Shown here piece by piece: positions 1-6,148 of a DNA stretch of 11,868 nt. Position numbers and translations under genes: made by a program. Position 1 is the first letter of the stretch. Every line of letters begins with the position of its first letter. Below the pieces are notes generated by a model. That model did no database searches. It was not told where the DNA came from and saw only the letters and a list, made by a program, of their open reading frames with translations. The stretch is from positions 1 through 11,868 of the forward strand of contig CAMOZF010000023.1 in the NCBI GenBank assembly GCA_946630765.1, read 5' to 3'. This DNA is from an uncultured Lachnospiraceae bacterium (GTDB lineage: Bacteria > Bacillota_A > Clostridia > Lachnospirales > Lachnospiraceae).

Positions 1-51
1 GTTAGTCAGAGAAGCCCTGATGATGCCATACCCACCCGGGCGGCGTCCGTT

Positions 52-1371
52 TTAGATTACCAGGGTGTTGACGGATTCGCGGAGGATCCAGAGGGGGATG
101 CGGGTGCCGTCGAGCTGGAGCTCGAGGGCGGAGTCGAAGGACTCGGTGTTGCTGATGACCACGACTTTCTGGCCGTCGGGATTCTCGAAGGCGGCGAGCT
201 TGAAGTGCGGCGGAACCTGAGAATCGTCAATGACGATGCGTTTTGCGCCGCGCTTGATGAAGCGGGAGAAGTGGCGGAGCGTATCGTAGTCCTGCGCGAA
301 GCTGTAGCCTGAGAGGTCGCGGCGGATTTCGACAGAGCCGCGGCACTGGAAGGGACCGATATTCGGATAGCCCTGCTCGTCAAGCGCGAGATTCCACATG
401 GTGATCGACTGGACGCCGCAGTTCAGCGCGCGGATGAAGCTCTGCGCGTAGCGGGCATAGCGGTCCTTTACGGGGGCGACGTGGCCGAAGCCGCCGAAAT
501 CATTCGGAATCATATCGCCCTCGGTCCAGTGATTTTCACATTCCGGATGGGCCTTGCGGAAAAGCTCCATCTGCTCCGGATCGCCCTCATAGGGATGCCA
601 GGCGATACCGGCAGCGGCCTTTTTGGTCTCCGGATCGTCCATCTGGTAAATGGCTCGGTGCCACATCACGAAATTGTGGTCCATGAGCCAGATCTTCACG
701 TCCTCAAAATCGTTCTCGTCCAGAAGTTTGCGGATCGATTTGGCGAACTTCATCTCGAAGTCCGGATGCCAGTAGCAGGCGGGCATGCGGCTCTGCTGGT
801 CGGTTTCGGACTCATTCTGCGGCGTCAGCGCGTTGATGCGGATGCCGGCCTTGAGATAGTGCTGCAGGAACTTCAGATAGTACAGCGCGTAGGCGTCGAT
901 GTACTTTTCGATCATCCAGCCGCCCTGCATTTCGTGAGAGGTCTTCATCCAGCCCGGCGGCGACCAGGGAGAGGAGAAGAGGTAAAGGTCCGGATTGAAT
1001 TCCCGGGCCTTTTTCACGACCGGAATAATGTTTTTGTCATCGTGAGAGGCGTCAAAATGCGCCATCTCAAGGTCATCCGCGACCGGCGCGAAATGATAGG
1101 GAATTTCCGCGTAGTCGCTGGATCCGACGCACAGACGCGTCACCGAGAAATTGTCTTCGTCCGGTGAGTAGACCGTCCGGAGAATTTCGTCACGGGTCTC
1201 CTCGGGCAGGCTGTTCAGAAGCACGCAGGCAGAGTCGGTGAGCGCTGCGCCGAAGCCGAGGATTTCCTGGTCCCTTTTGTCCGTGAGCACGGCTTTCGGG
1301 CCACGTGCGCCGGCTGCGGGAACCTCGCGGACTTCCATACGGCGTCCGGGGTTGGTGATGTAGAGTTTCAT
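52..1371 (-). CDS. GH30-family glycoside hydrolase (glucosylceramidase/beta-glucosidase-like)
   Basis: This 439-residue protein is a retaining glycoside hydrolase of family GH30, a (beta/alpha)8 barrel followed by a short beta domain. Visible family signatures are GFGAALTDSA (39-48), SPWSPPGWMKT (134-144), the acid/base motif TPQNE with Glu187, and the nucleophile motif HWTEG with Glu284. MWNLALDE (325-332) and the C-terminal strands (about 375-439) complete the fold. The length is normal for compact bacterial GH30 members. There is no signal peptide, so it should act in the cytoplasm on imported beta-linked glucosides or related glycosides; the exact substrate cannot be read from the sequence. 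The ATG is well placed behind AAAGGAG with a 5-nt spacer. The gene lies on the opposite strand to the GH31/GPH group and 183 nt after the methyltransferase, with its own promoter candidate in that gap. The family call is firm; substrate specificity is not. Confidence 0.9.
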   Translation of the reverse strand: MKLYITNPGRRMEVREVPAAGARGPKAVLTDKRDQEILGFGAALTDSACVLLNSLPEETRDEILRTVYSPDEDNFSVTRLCVGSSDYAEIPYHFAPVADDLEMAHFDASHDDKNIIPVVKKAREFNPDLYLFSSPWSPPGWMKTSHEMQGGWMIEKYIDAYALYYLKFLQHYLKAGIRINALTPQNESETDQQSRMPACYWHPDFEMKFAKSIRKLLDENDFEDVKIWLMDHNFVMWHRAIYQMDDPETKKAAAGIAWHPYEGDPEQMELFRKAHPECENHWTEGDMIPNDFGGFGHVAPVKDRYARYAQSFIRALNCGVQSITMWNLALDEQGYPNIGPFQCRGSVEIRRDLSGYSFAQDYDTLRHFSRFIKRGAKRIVIDDSQVPPHFKLAAFENPDGQKVVVISNTESFDSALELQLDGTRIPLWILRESVNTLVI

Positions 1372-1392
1372 AGCTGCTCCTTTCTTGGGGGA

Positions 1393-1422
1393 TTAATATT
1401 ACAGTTCCTTTTTTTGGAACAA
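1393..1422 (-). promoter_or_regulatory. Candidate promoter with overlapping inverted repeats upstream of the GH30 gene
   Basis: On the minus strand TTGTTC (1417-1422) and TATTAA (1393-1398) are separated by 18 nt, a passable sigma-A pair just upstream of the GH30 start. Two small inverted repeats overlap it: GTTCC-T7-GGAAC (1404-1420) and GAAC-AACG-GTTC (1417-1428). Such symmetry over the -35 and spacer could be a repressor operator, but the regulator is not in view. The -10 is imperfect, so confidence is low. Confidence 0.35.
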
Positions 1423-1437
1423 CGGTTCTTTTTGAAT

Positions 1438-1547
1438 TGTCATCCCGAATACGCCGAAGGGAATGTCATCCCGAACGCAAGTGAGGGATCCCATCAGTTC
1501 GTCGAGGAAGTCATGGGATGTCTCCACCCGTTGCGCTCGACATGACA
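1438..1547 (+). repeat. Dispersed intergenic repeat, copy 1 (TGTCAT...ATGACA ends)
   Basis: The element begins with TGTCATCCCGAA and ends with GCTCGACATGACA, so its ends form a short inverted repeat. The left end is present twice (TGTCAT at 1438 and again at 1464), as if nested or partly duplicated. Inside, ATCCCAT (1488-1494) can pair with ATGGGAT (1513-1519). The core GAGGGATCCCAT is shared with the copies at 3460 and 9843. It lies between the methyltransferase stop and the GH30 promoter region. It carries no coding capacity of its own and resembles the small palindromic, non-autonomous repeats scattered through gut Firmicutes genomes. Confidence 0.75.
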
Positions 1548-1554
1548 CCTTACA

Positions 1555-2424
1555 CTACGCCGTCCACCGGCCCGACGAGCCGCAGGGGAGGACGAGGCCG
1601 GTTTCTCTGACGGGAAGGCCGATCTCGTCGGCGGAGACGGTTCCGCCGAAGCGGGACTGTACCTCGAGACCGAGAAGGTAGGAGAGGACTGCGGGGGCAA
1701 AGCCGGTGGTGTAGGAGTTCAGAAGCACAAACAGCGGATCGTCCGAGAGAAGCTGTACACAGAGCCGGACGAAGGGGTGGAACATGTCTTCGATTTTCCA
1801 GATCTCGCCCTTCGGACCGCGGCCGTAGCTCGGCGGGTCCATAATGATCGCGTCGTATTTGTTGCCGCGCCGGATCTCGCGCTCGACGAATTTCTGACAG
1901 TCGTCGACGAGCCAGCGGATCGGCCTGTCGGAGAGGCCGGAGCTCGCCGCGTTCTCCTTGGCCCAGGTGACCATGCCCTTACTCGCGTCGACATGGGTCA
2001 CGGAGGCGCCGGCTTCTGCGGCGGCAAGGGTTGCGCCGCCGGTGTAGGCGAAAAGATTCAGGACCTTCATCGGCTTTCCGTCCCGGACACGGTTCCGGAT
2101 CAGTTCGGAGAACCAGTCCCAGTTTGCGGCCTGCTCCGGGAAAAGCCCGGTGTGCTTGAAGGAAAAGGGCTTCAGATTGAAGGTCAGGCTGCCGTAATGA
2201 ATCTGCCATTCCTCCGGCAGACTGAAAAATTCCCACTCGCCGCCGCCCTTCTGGCTGCGGTGATAATGAGCATTCAGCTTCTTCCATTCCGGGGCTTTCT
2301 GAACGTCCTGCCAGATGACCTGCGGGTCCGGGCGCCGCAGGATGTATTTTCCCCAGCGCTCGAGCTTGTCGCCGTCGGAACAGTCGAGGATTTCATAATC
2401 TTTCCATTGATCAGCCAAGATCAT
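1555..2424 (-). CDS. Class I SAM-dependent methyltransferase (RlmI/RlmK-like, rRNA methyltransferase family)
   Basis: This 289-residue protein has a Rossmann-type methyltransferase domain at about 90-289. The SAM-binding motif I is VLNLFAYTGGATLAAA (121-136), the acidic strand end is HVDASKGM (144-151), and motif IV is DPPSYGRG (196-203). HTGLFPEQ (91-98) precedes the fold, as in the RlmI/RlmL-type 23S rRNA methyltransferases, but the N-terminal PUA domain of RlmI is absent. The likely job is methylation of rRNA, or another nucleic-acid base, in the cytoplasm; the site is unknown. I start it at the ATG at 2424, preceded by AGGTGG, rather than at an in-frame start 87 nt upstream, because the homologous sequence begins near MILADQWKDYEILD. 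It then overlaps the end of the sirtuin gene by 14 nt, which indicates co-transcription and probably translational coupling. Confidence 0.85.
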   Translation of the reverse strand: MILADQWKDYEILDCSDGDKLERWGKYILRRPDPQVIWQDVQKAPEWKKLNAHYHRSQKGGGEWEFFSLPEEWQIHYGSLTFNLKPFSFKHTGLFPEQAANWDWFSELIRNRVRDGKPMKVLNLFAYTGGATLAAAEAGASVTHVDASKGMVTWAKENAASSGLSDRPIRWLVDDCQKFVEREIRRGNKYDAIIMDPPSYGRGPKGEIWKIEDMFHPFVRLCVQLLSDDPLFVLLNSYTTGFAPAVLSYLLGLEVQSRFGGTVSADEIGLPVRETGLVLPCGSSGRWTA

Positions 2425-3226
2425 GCTTTGCCACCTGAATCCTTCCCAGCACCTTTCCGATGCTTTCATGGAAGACAAGATCCGCCTCTGAATCCATCGG
2501 CGTCTCGTCACGGTTGATGATTACAAGATTTTCTCCGCCAAAATAGCGCACGAAGGAGGCCGCGGGATAAACCGTGAGCGAGGTCCCGGCGATGATCAGC
2601 ATGTCCGCCTCCGAGATCGCGCGCACCGCGCCGTCAACGGCCCGTTCGGGAAGGGATTCCCCGTAGAGCGTGACGTCCGGCCGGACCATTCGCCCGCAGA
2701 TCGGGCAGTGCGGCACGGCTTCTTTGGATTCGATGATAAAATCCGCCGGAAGCTCGTGATGCGCGTGACCGGTGCAGTAATTCCGGAAGGTGGTGCCGTG
2801 GATATTGTAGACACGTTTCGAACCGGCCTTCTCGTGAAGGCCGTCGATATTCTGCGTGACAATGGCGGAGAGCTTTCCCGCGCGTTCCAGCTCCGCGAGC
2901 TTGTAATGTGCGGTATTCGGCTCGATGCCGCGCACGTCCAGCTTCTGGCGGTAGAATTCGAAGAAGACCTTCGGCTCGTCGAAAAGGCATTCGTGAGACA
3001 GCAGGTATTCCGGCTCGTAGGCCTGGAACTGGACGTCGGGCTTATTGTAAAGCCCGTCCTTACTGCGGAAATCCGGAATGCCGGATTCCGTTGAAACGCC
3101 CGCGCCGCCGAAAAAGACAATATGCTGTGACTGATCGATCATTTCCTGAAATGCTGCGAATTTCTCTTCGCCGGAAAGACCGTGGAACCAGGCGCGGCGC
3201 TCGCGCAGGCTGTGAAATTCCATCAT
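2411..3226 (-). CDS. NAD-dependent protein deacetylase, Sir2 (sirtuin) family
   Basis: This 271-residue protein is a complete sirtuin that removes acyl groups from lysines using NAD+, releasing nicotinamide and O-acetyl-ADP-ribose. Visible motifs are the NAD-binding GAGVSTESGIPDFRS (41-55), TQNIDGLHEKAG (124-135), the catalytic His143 in NIHGTT, GTSLTVYPAA (214-223) and the nucleotide-binding INRDET (237-242). The zinc module is unusual: the first pair reads C151-T-G-H154 rather than CxxC, while the second, C174-P-I-C177, is normal, so a CxxH/CxxC site is implied. FYRQK (91-95) carries Lys where desuccinylase-type sirtuins carry the second motif residue Arg, so ordinary deacetylase activity is more likely. 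Two adjacent ATGs (3226 and 3223) follow AGAAAGGA; an in-frame upstream ATG at 3292 lacks a comparable site. A strong promoter lies 80-110 nt upstream. The methyltransferase gene overlaps its 3' end. Confidence 0.93.
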   Translation of the reverse strand: MMEFHSLRERRAWFHGLSGEEKFAAFQEMIDQSQHIVFFGGAGVSTESGIPDFRSKDGLYNKPDVQFQAYEPEYLLSHECLFDEPKVFFEFYRQKLDVRGIEPNTAHYKLAELERAGKLSAIVTQNIDGLHEKAGSKRVYNIHGTTFRNYCTGHAHHELPADFIIESKEAVPHCPICGRMVRPDVTLYGESLPERAVDGAVRAISEADMLIIAGTSLTVYPAASFVRYFGGENLVIINRDETPMDSEADLVFHESIGKVLGRIQVAKHDLG

Positions 3227-3307
3227 TTTTCGGTTTTCCTTTCTGAGGGCGGGTGGATTTGTCTGAAAATAAGCAGGCTGAAAAGGATACACGTCCCTCT
3301 GTCTGAC

Positions 3308-3336
3308 AGTATACCATTTCAGGCGTCGATAAACAA
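3308..3336 (-). promoter_or_regulatory. Sigma-A promoter for the sirtuin-methyltransferase operon
   Basis: Reading the minus strand, TTGTTT (3331-3336) and TATACT (3308-3313) are separated by exactly 17 nt, and TGG just before the -10 gives an extended TGn element. The predicted start near 3301 leaves a leader of about 75 nt before the sirtuin ATG at 3226. It is divergent from the promoter at 3394-3422. Confidence 0.75.
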
Positions 3337-3393
3337 CCAGAAAAGCCGGGGAATCTTTTGAAGTTTTGCGGGGAAAAGGGCCTTTTCAGGCTA

Positions 3394-3422
3394 TGGACAG
3401 ACGGAAGGGAATCTGTTATAAT
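3394..3422 (+). promoter_or_regulatory. Near-consensus extended -10 sigma-A promoter
   Basis: TGGACA (3394-3399), a 17-nt spacer, and a perfect TATAAT (3417-3422) preceded by TGT make this one of the best promoter matches in the window. It reads rightward. No intact gene follows at a normal distance: it first meets the dispersed repeat at 3460 and the oxidoreductase remnant ending at 3683, then the esterase ATG at 3753. The leader to the esterase would be about 320 nt. It probably belonged to the gene now reduced to a remnant. Confidence 0.75.
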
Positions 3423-3459
3423 TTCGATAATAGTTATACTCGGATTCCGTATTTTTCTA

Positions 3460-3519
3460 TGTCATTCCGAGCGACCGAAAGGGAGCCGAGGGATCCCATC
3501 CGCTCCGCTCGACATGACA
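3460..3519 (+). repeat. Dispersed intergenic repeat, copy 2 (shortest form)
   Basis: This 60-bp copy runs from TGTCATTCCGAGCGACC to GCTCCGCTCGACATGACA. It shares the internal GAGGGATCCCAT core with copies 1 and 3 and the terminal TGTCAT/ATGACA inverted ends, and it is in the same orientation as both. It sits between a strong promoter and the oxidoreductase remnant, close to where the remnant's recognisable sequence starts, so insertion or recombination at this repeat may have accompanied loss of that gene. Confidence 0.8.
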
Positions 3520-3545
3520 CAGGATATTGTACACAGCAAAAAAGA

Positions 3546-3683
3546 ATGTATTCACTGGAGACGGAGCAGCTGTCCCGGTGCATTCTGTACGGAGAGAAGC
3601 CGGCGATTTCAAAGGAATTCTCCATGAAAAACGCCCATCTCATGGATGCGGTGCTTCAGGCCATCGGCTACACCGAAGGCTGA
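3546..3683 (+). pseudogene. C-terminal remnant of a probable Gfo/Idh/MocA-family oxidoreductase
   Basis: These 45 codons end in TGA. They encode a segment with the pattern LETEQLSRCI..GEKPAIS.EFSM.N..LMDAVLQAIGY, which matches the C-terminal helices of Gfo/Idh/MocA sugar dehydrogenases as I know them (an E-x-F/L-x-x-C/A-I-x-G stretch, then an N-x-x-x-M/L-D-A-I/V helix). No Rossmann N-terminal domain is present upstream: the sequence before it is the dispersed repeat and AT-rich promoter DNA. There is no convincing ribosome site before the ATG at 3546, so it is probably not translated from its own start. It is best read as the tail of a deleted sugar-oxidoreductase gene. The family assignment rests on short similarity recalled by eye and is moderate. 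Confidence 0.5.
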
Positions 3684-3752
3684 CGGCCCCGCGCAGGTTA
3701 ATACGGAACTTTATTATTTTGAATATAAAATTATAACAGGAGGACATTTTAC

Positions 3753-5342
3753 ATGAACGGTATTTATCAGTGCACAAAAGACTATCCGATTGTACAGACA
3801 AAGCAGGGAAAAATCCGCGGCTACGTCTATGACGGCGTCTTCAATTTCCTCGGCATCAAATATGCCAAGGCGAAACGCTTCCAGATGCCCGAGGATCCGG
3901 ACAGCTGGGAAGGCGTGAAGGACGCGCTCGCGTACGGGCTGATCTGCCCGATCCTTGTGCCGCCGATGCCGGGCGAGGAGGTTGTGTGCCCGCACCGTTT
4001 CTGGCCGGAATCGGAGCATTGCCAGAACCTGAATGTCTGGACCGATTCGATCGATCCGAACGCGAAAAAGCCGGTAATGGTATGGTTCCACGGCGGCGGC
4101 TATTCGACCGGCTCGGCGATCGAGCATGTGGCCTATGAAGGCGACCGGCTTGCCAAGTACGAGGGTGTTGTCATGGTCACCGTGAACCACCGCCTGAATG
4201 CCTTCGGACATCTGGATCTGTCGATGTATGGCGAGAAGTACAAAAACTCGGTCAATGTCGGCATCGCGGACCTTGTGGCTTCCCTGAAGTGGGTCAAAGA
4301 AAATATCGCGGCCTTCGGCGGAGATCCTGAAAATGTGACGATCTTCGGCCAGTCGGGCGGCGGCGGAAAGGTGACGACACTCGGCCAGACCCCGGACGCG
4401 GACGGCCTGTTCCAGAAGGCGATCGTGATGAGCGGCGTCATGTCCTTCGGAAAGTCGCGCCAGAATCTCGAGCCGGATCCGAAGGAATACGTGCAGGAGC
4501 TTCTTCGTCAGCTTCAGATCCCCGAAGCCGAGGTCGAAAGCCTCGAGAAGGTGCCCTACAAGCTCTTCATCCGTGCGGTCAACAAGACCTCCAGAAAGTT
4601 CGAGGCCGAAGGAAAGCGCATCAACTGGGCGCCTCACCAGAACTACTGGTATCTCGGCGACCCGATGCAGGTCGGCTTCCGCGAACATTACCAGGAGATC
4701 CCGACCATCGTCGGAACGACGCTTGGCGAATTCTACAGAGAAGGCACGATCGACCACAAGGAAGATGTGCCCGCAGCTGAGCGTGAAAAGGCCGTTTATG
4801 AGAAGTACGGCGAAGAGAACGGCAAGAAGGTGCTCGATCTTTTCCGTGCCGCATATCCCGGAAAGAACGAGCTCTACGCGCTCGACGTGGATGTTGTCGC
4901 GCGTCCGGCCTCCGCAGACTATGTCCGCGCAAAGGCAGCCTGCAACAAGGCGCCGGTCTACGCGTATCTTTTCGCGGCCTGCTTCGGTCACGACGGCGGC
5001 AGAGCGCCCTGGCATTGCGCGGACATTCCGTTCTTCTTCCACAACACCGACCGGATCCCCTACACCCAGTCGATCGATTACACCGAGCGCCTGCAGAAGG
5101 AAATGGTCGATTCCTTCGTGAACTTCGCAAAGTGCGGCGCACCCTCCTCCGAGCTCCTTCCGGTCTGGAAGCCCTCCACGAAGGACGAGCTCGCGACGAT
5201 GGTATTTGACGAGAAGAGCGAACTCCGCGTGAATTACGACGACGAACTGACGGCCTTCATCGACGAGGTGAGCCCGAAGTTTGCGTTCAACTTTATTACC
5301 CCCGACGAGGACGAAGAATCCGACCGGAAGTGGGCGTATTAA
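3753..5342 (+). CDS. Type-B carboxylesterase (para-nitrobenzyl esterase/COesterase family)
   Basis: This 529-residue alpha/beta hydrolase hydrolyses carboxylic esters. The oxyanion-hole motif is WFHGGGYSTG (111-120), the nucleophile elbow is FGQSGGGG with Ser201, the acid is Glu326 in GTTLGEFY, and the catalytic histidine is His421 in APWHCADIPFFF. The conserved N-terminal block (QTKQGKIRGYVYDGVFNFLGIKYA) and DPENVTIFG are typical of the family, and the length is normal. It has no signal peptide and should be cytoplasmic. Together with neighbouring glycosidases it may remove acyl or aryl ester groups from imported glycosides, but members of this family are promiscuous. The ATG is preceded by ACAGGAGGA (3735-3743), an excellent ribosome site. 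No strong promoter lies directly upstream of the AT-rich stretch 3709-3736; transcription may come from 3394-3422. Its stop is separated by a single nucleotide from the next start. Confidence 0.92.
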   Translation: MNGIYQCTKDYPIVQTKQGKIRGYVYDGVFNFLGIKYAKAKRFQMPEDPDSWEGVKDALAYGLICPILVPPMPGEEVVCPHRFWPESEHCQNLNVWTDSIDPNAKKPVMVWFHGGGYSTGSAIEHVAYEGDRLAKYEGVVMVTVNHRLNAFGHLDLSMYGEKYKNSVNVGIADLVASLKWVKENIAAFGGDPENVTIFGQSGGGGKVTTLGQTPDADGLFQKAIVMSGVMSFGKSRQNLEPDPKEYVQELLRQLQIPEAEVESLEKVPYKLFIRAVNKTSRKFEAEGKRINWAPHQNYWYLGDPMQVGFREHYQEIPTIVGTTLGEFYREGTIDHKEDVPAAEREKAVYEKYGEENGKKVLDLFRAAYPGKNELYALDVDVVARPASADYVRAKAACNKAPVYAYLFAACFGHDGGRAPWHCADIPFFFHNTDRIPYTQSIDYTERLQKEMVDSFVNFAKCGAPSSELLPVWKPSTKDELATMVFDEKSELRVNYDDELTAFIDEVSPKFAFNFITPDEDEESDRKWAY

Positions 5343-5343
5343 A

Positions 5344-5910
5344 GTGGAGATCAGAAAAGCAAATCTGCAGGACTTTGCGGCGCTTCGGCGGATTTACGCG
5401 GCGGCGCGGCAGTTCATGCGGGATCACGGCAATCCGAACCAGTGGGGAAACACGAGCCCGGAGGAGGAACTCCTCCTCCGGGATATCCGGGGAGGACATC
5501 TGTACCTGGTGACCGCCCGGCCGGTGGAAAAGGCAGGGACTGTCCCCGGAGACGAAAAATCGTCATCGGAACCTGTCCCCGTTGGCGCTTTTGCGCTTTT
5601 TACGAAGCCTGACCCGACCTATGCGGTCATTGAGGCGGAGGCTCCTGGCTTGGGACCCGGCTTTTGGCTTTCGGATGCGCCGTATGCCACGATTCACAGC
5701 ATCGGCTCGGACGGCAGGGCGCACGGCGTCCTTCAGGCGGCGCTTGAATTTGCCGAGCCCCTGTTCCGCCATATCCGCATCGACACGCACGCGGACAATT
5801 TCGTCATGCAGGGTGCGCTTGAGAAGCGGGGATTTTCGCGGCGCGGGATCATTTATCTTGAGAACGGCGATCCGAGGATTGCTTACGAGAGAGTGAACTT
5901 CGGCAGCTGA
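5344..5910 (+). CDS. GNAT-family N-acetyltransferase with an in-frame repeat-like insert
   Basis: This 188-residue protein begins at GTG, one nucleotide after the esterase TAA, so translation is probably by coupling; the local ribosome site is weak. The N-terminus VEIRKANLQDFAALRRIY and ARQFMRDHGNPNQWG (21-35) match a common Firmicutes GNAT subgroup. The acetyl-CoA-binding turn is SDGRAHGVLQAAL (122-134), and RIDTHADNFVMQGALEKRGF (145-164) followed by GIIYLENGD is the typical C-terminal half. Residues of about 62-80 form an extra low-complexity loop between two strands (TVPGDEKSSSEPVPVG), encoded by a repeat-like DNA segment (5536-5580). The substrate is unknown. The stop lies inside a hairpin (5901-5927). 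Confidence 0.85.
   Translation: MEIRKANLQDFAALRRIYAAARQFMRDHGNPNQWGNTSPEEELLLRDIRGGHLYLVTARPVEKAGTVPGDEKSSSEPVPVGAFALFTKPDPTYAVIEAEAPGLGPGFWLSDAPYATIHSIGSDGRAHGVLQAALEFAEPLFRHIRIDTHADNFVMQGALEKRGFSRRGIIYLENGDPRIAYERVNFGS
5536..5580 (+). repeat. Small repeat-like insert inside the acetyltransferase gene
   Basis: CTGTCCCC occurs at 5540-5547 and again at 5573-5580, within GGGACTGTCCCC and GGAACCTGTCCCC. Between them GACGA-AAAA-TCGTC (5551-5564) is a perfect 5-bp hairpin. The segment is 45 nt, a multiple of three, and keeps the reading frame. GGAACCTGTCCCC-type motifs are known to me from dispersed repeats of Clostridia; membership in such a family is inference. Confidence 0.5.
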
Positions 5911-5927
5911 GCGGCTTGAAGCTGCCG
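5901..5927 (+). other. Hairpin overlapping the acetyltransferase stop codon
   Basis: CGGCAGCT (5901-5908) pairs perfectly with AGCTGCCG (5920-5927) around an 11-nt loop, and the stop codon lies at its left edge. No clean T-run follows, so it is at best a weak or processing-type terminator. The better terminator is at 6025-6044. Confidence 0.4.
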
Positions 5928-6024
5928 TGATTCAGCGGATTTTACTTTACAGCGGATCGGAAGAACTGCCGGGCGCGAAAAAGGAGGGACCGGCGGCCGG
6001 GGTCTGACCCGCCGGACTACTGAG

Positions 6025-6044
6025 AAAAGCCGCAGGCGGTTTTT
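6025..6044 (+). terminator. Rho-independent terminator after the esterase-acetyltransferase pair
   Basis: AAAAGCCG (6025-6032) pairs with CGGTTTTT (6037-6044) around a CAGG tetraloop, giving CCG/CGG pairs, one G-T wobble and four A-T pairs, with the T-run built into the 3' arm. The A-rich left arm means it could also terminate from the other side. It ends two bases before the -35 element of the next promoter. Confidence 0.6.
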
Positions 6045-6045
6045 A

Positions 6046-6074
6046 TTGATTTTCATACCCGGATGTGCTAATTT
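6046..6074 (+). promoter_or_regulatory. Sigma-A promoter for the aldo/keto reductase-GH31 group
   Basis: TTGATT (6046-6051), a 17-nt spacer, and TAATTT (6069-6074) with an upstream TGC forming an extended -10. The start would be near 6081, about 68 nt before the reductase ATG. No clear operator symmetry was seen next to it. Confidence 0.6.
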
Positions 6075-6148
6075 ATGCATAAGAATGCTGGCCGGGGGCC
6101 GAAATCAGCCGGACAGTGAAAAGAGCATATACAACAGGAGGAACATTC

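Noticed and set aside
3366..3683. A 105-codon open frame ending at 3683 as a complete gene
   Set aside because: Its first half runs through promoter and repeat DNA and has no ribosome site; only the last 45 codons resemble protein-coding sequence.
3423..3752. Long leader before the esterase considered as a riboswitch
   Set aside because: The stretch is explained by a dispersed repeat and an oxidoreductase remnant; no conserved aptamer pattern and no terminator/antiterminator pair before the ATG were seen.
3714..5042. Long open frame on the minus strand across the esterase gene
   Set aside because: It is the antisense of a clear carboxylesterase with an intact catalytic triad; it has no ribosome site and a composition typical of a GC-rich shadow frame.
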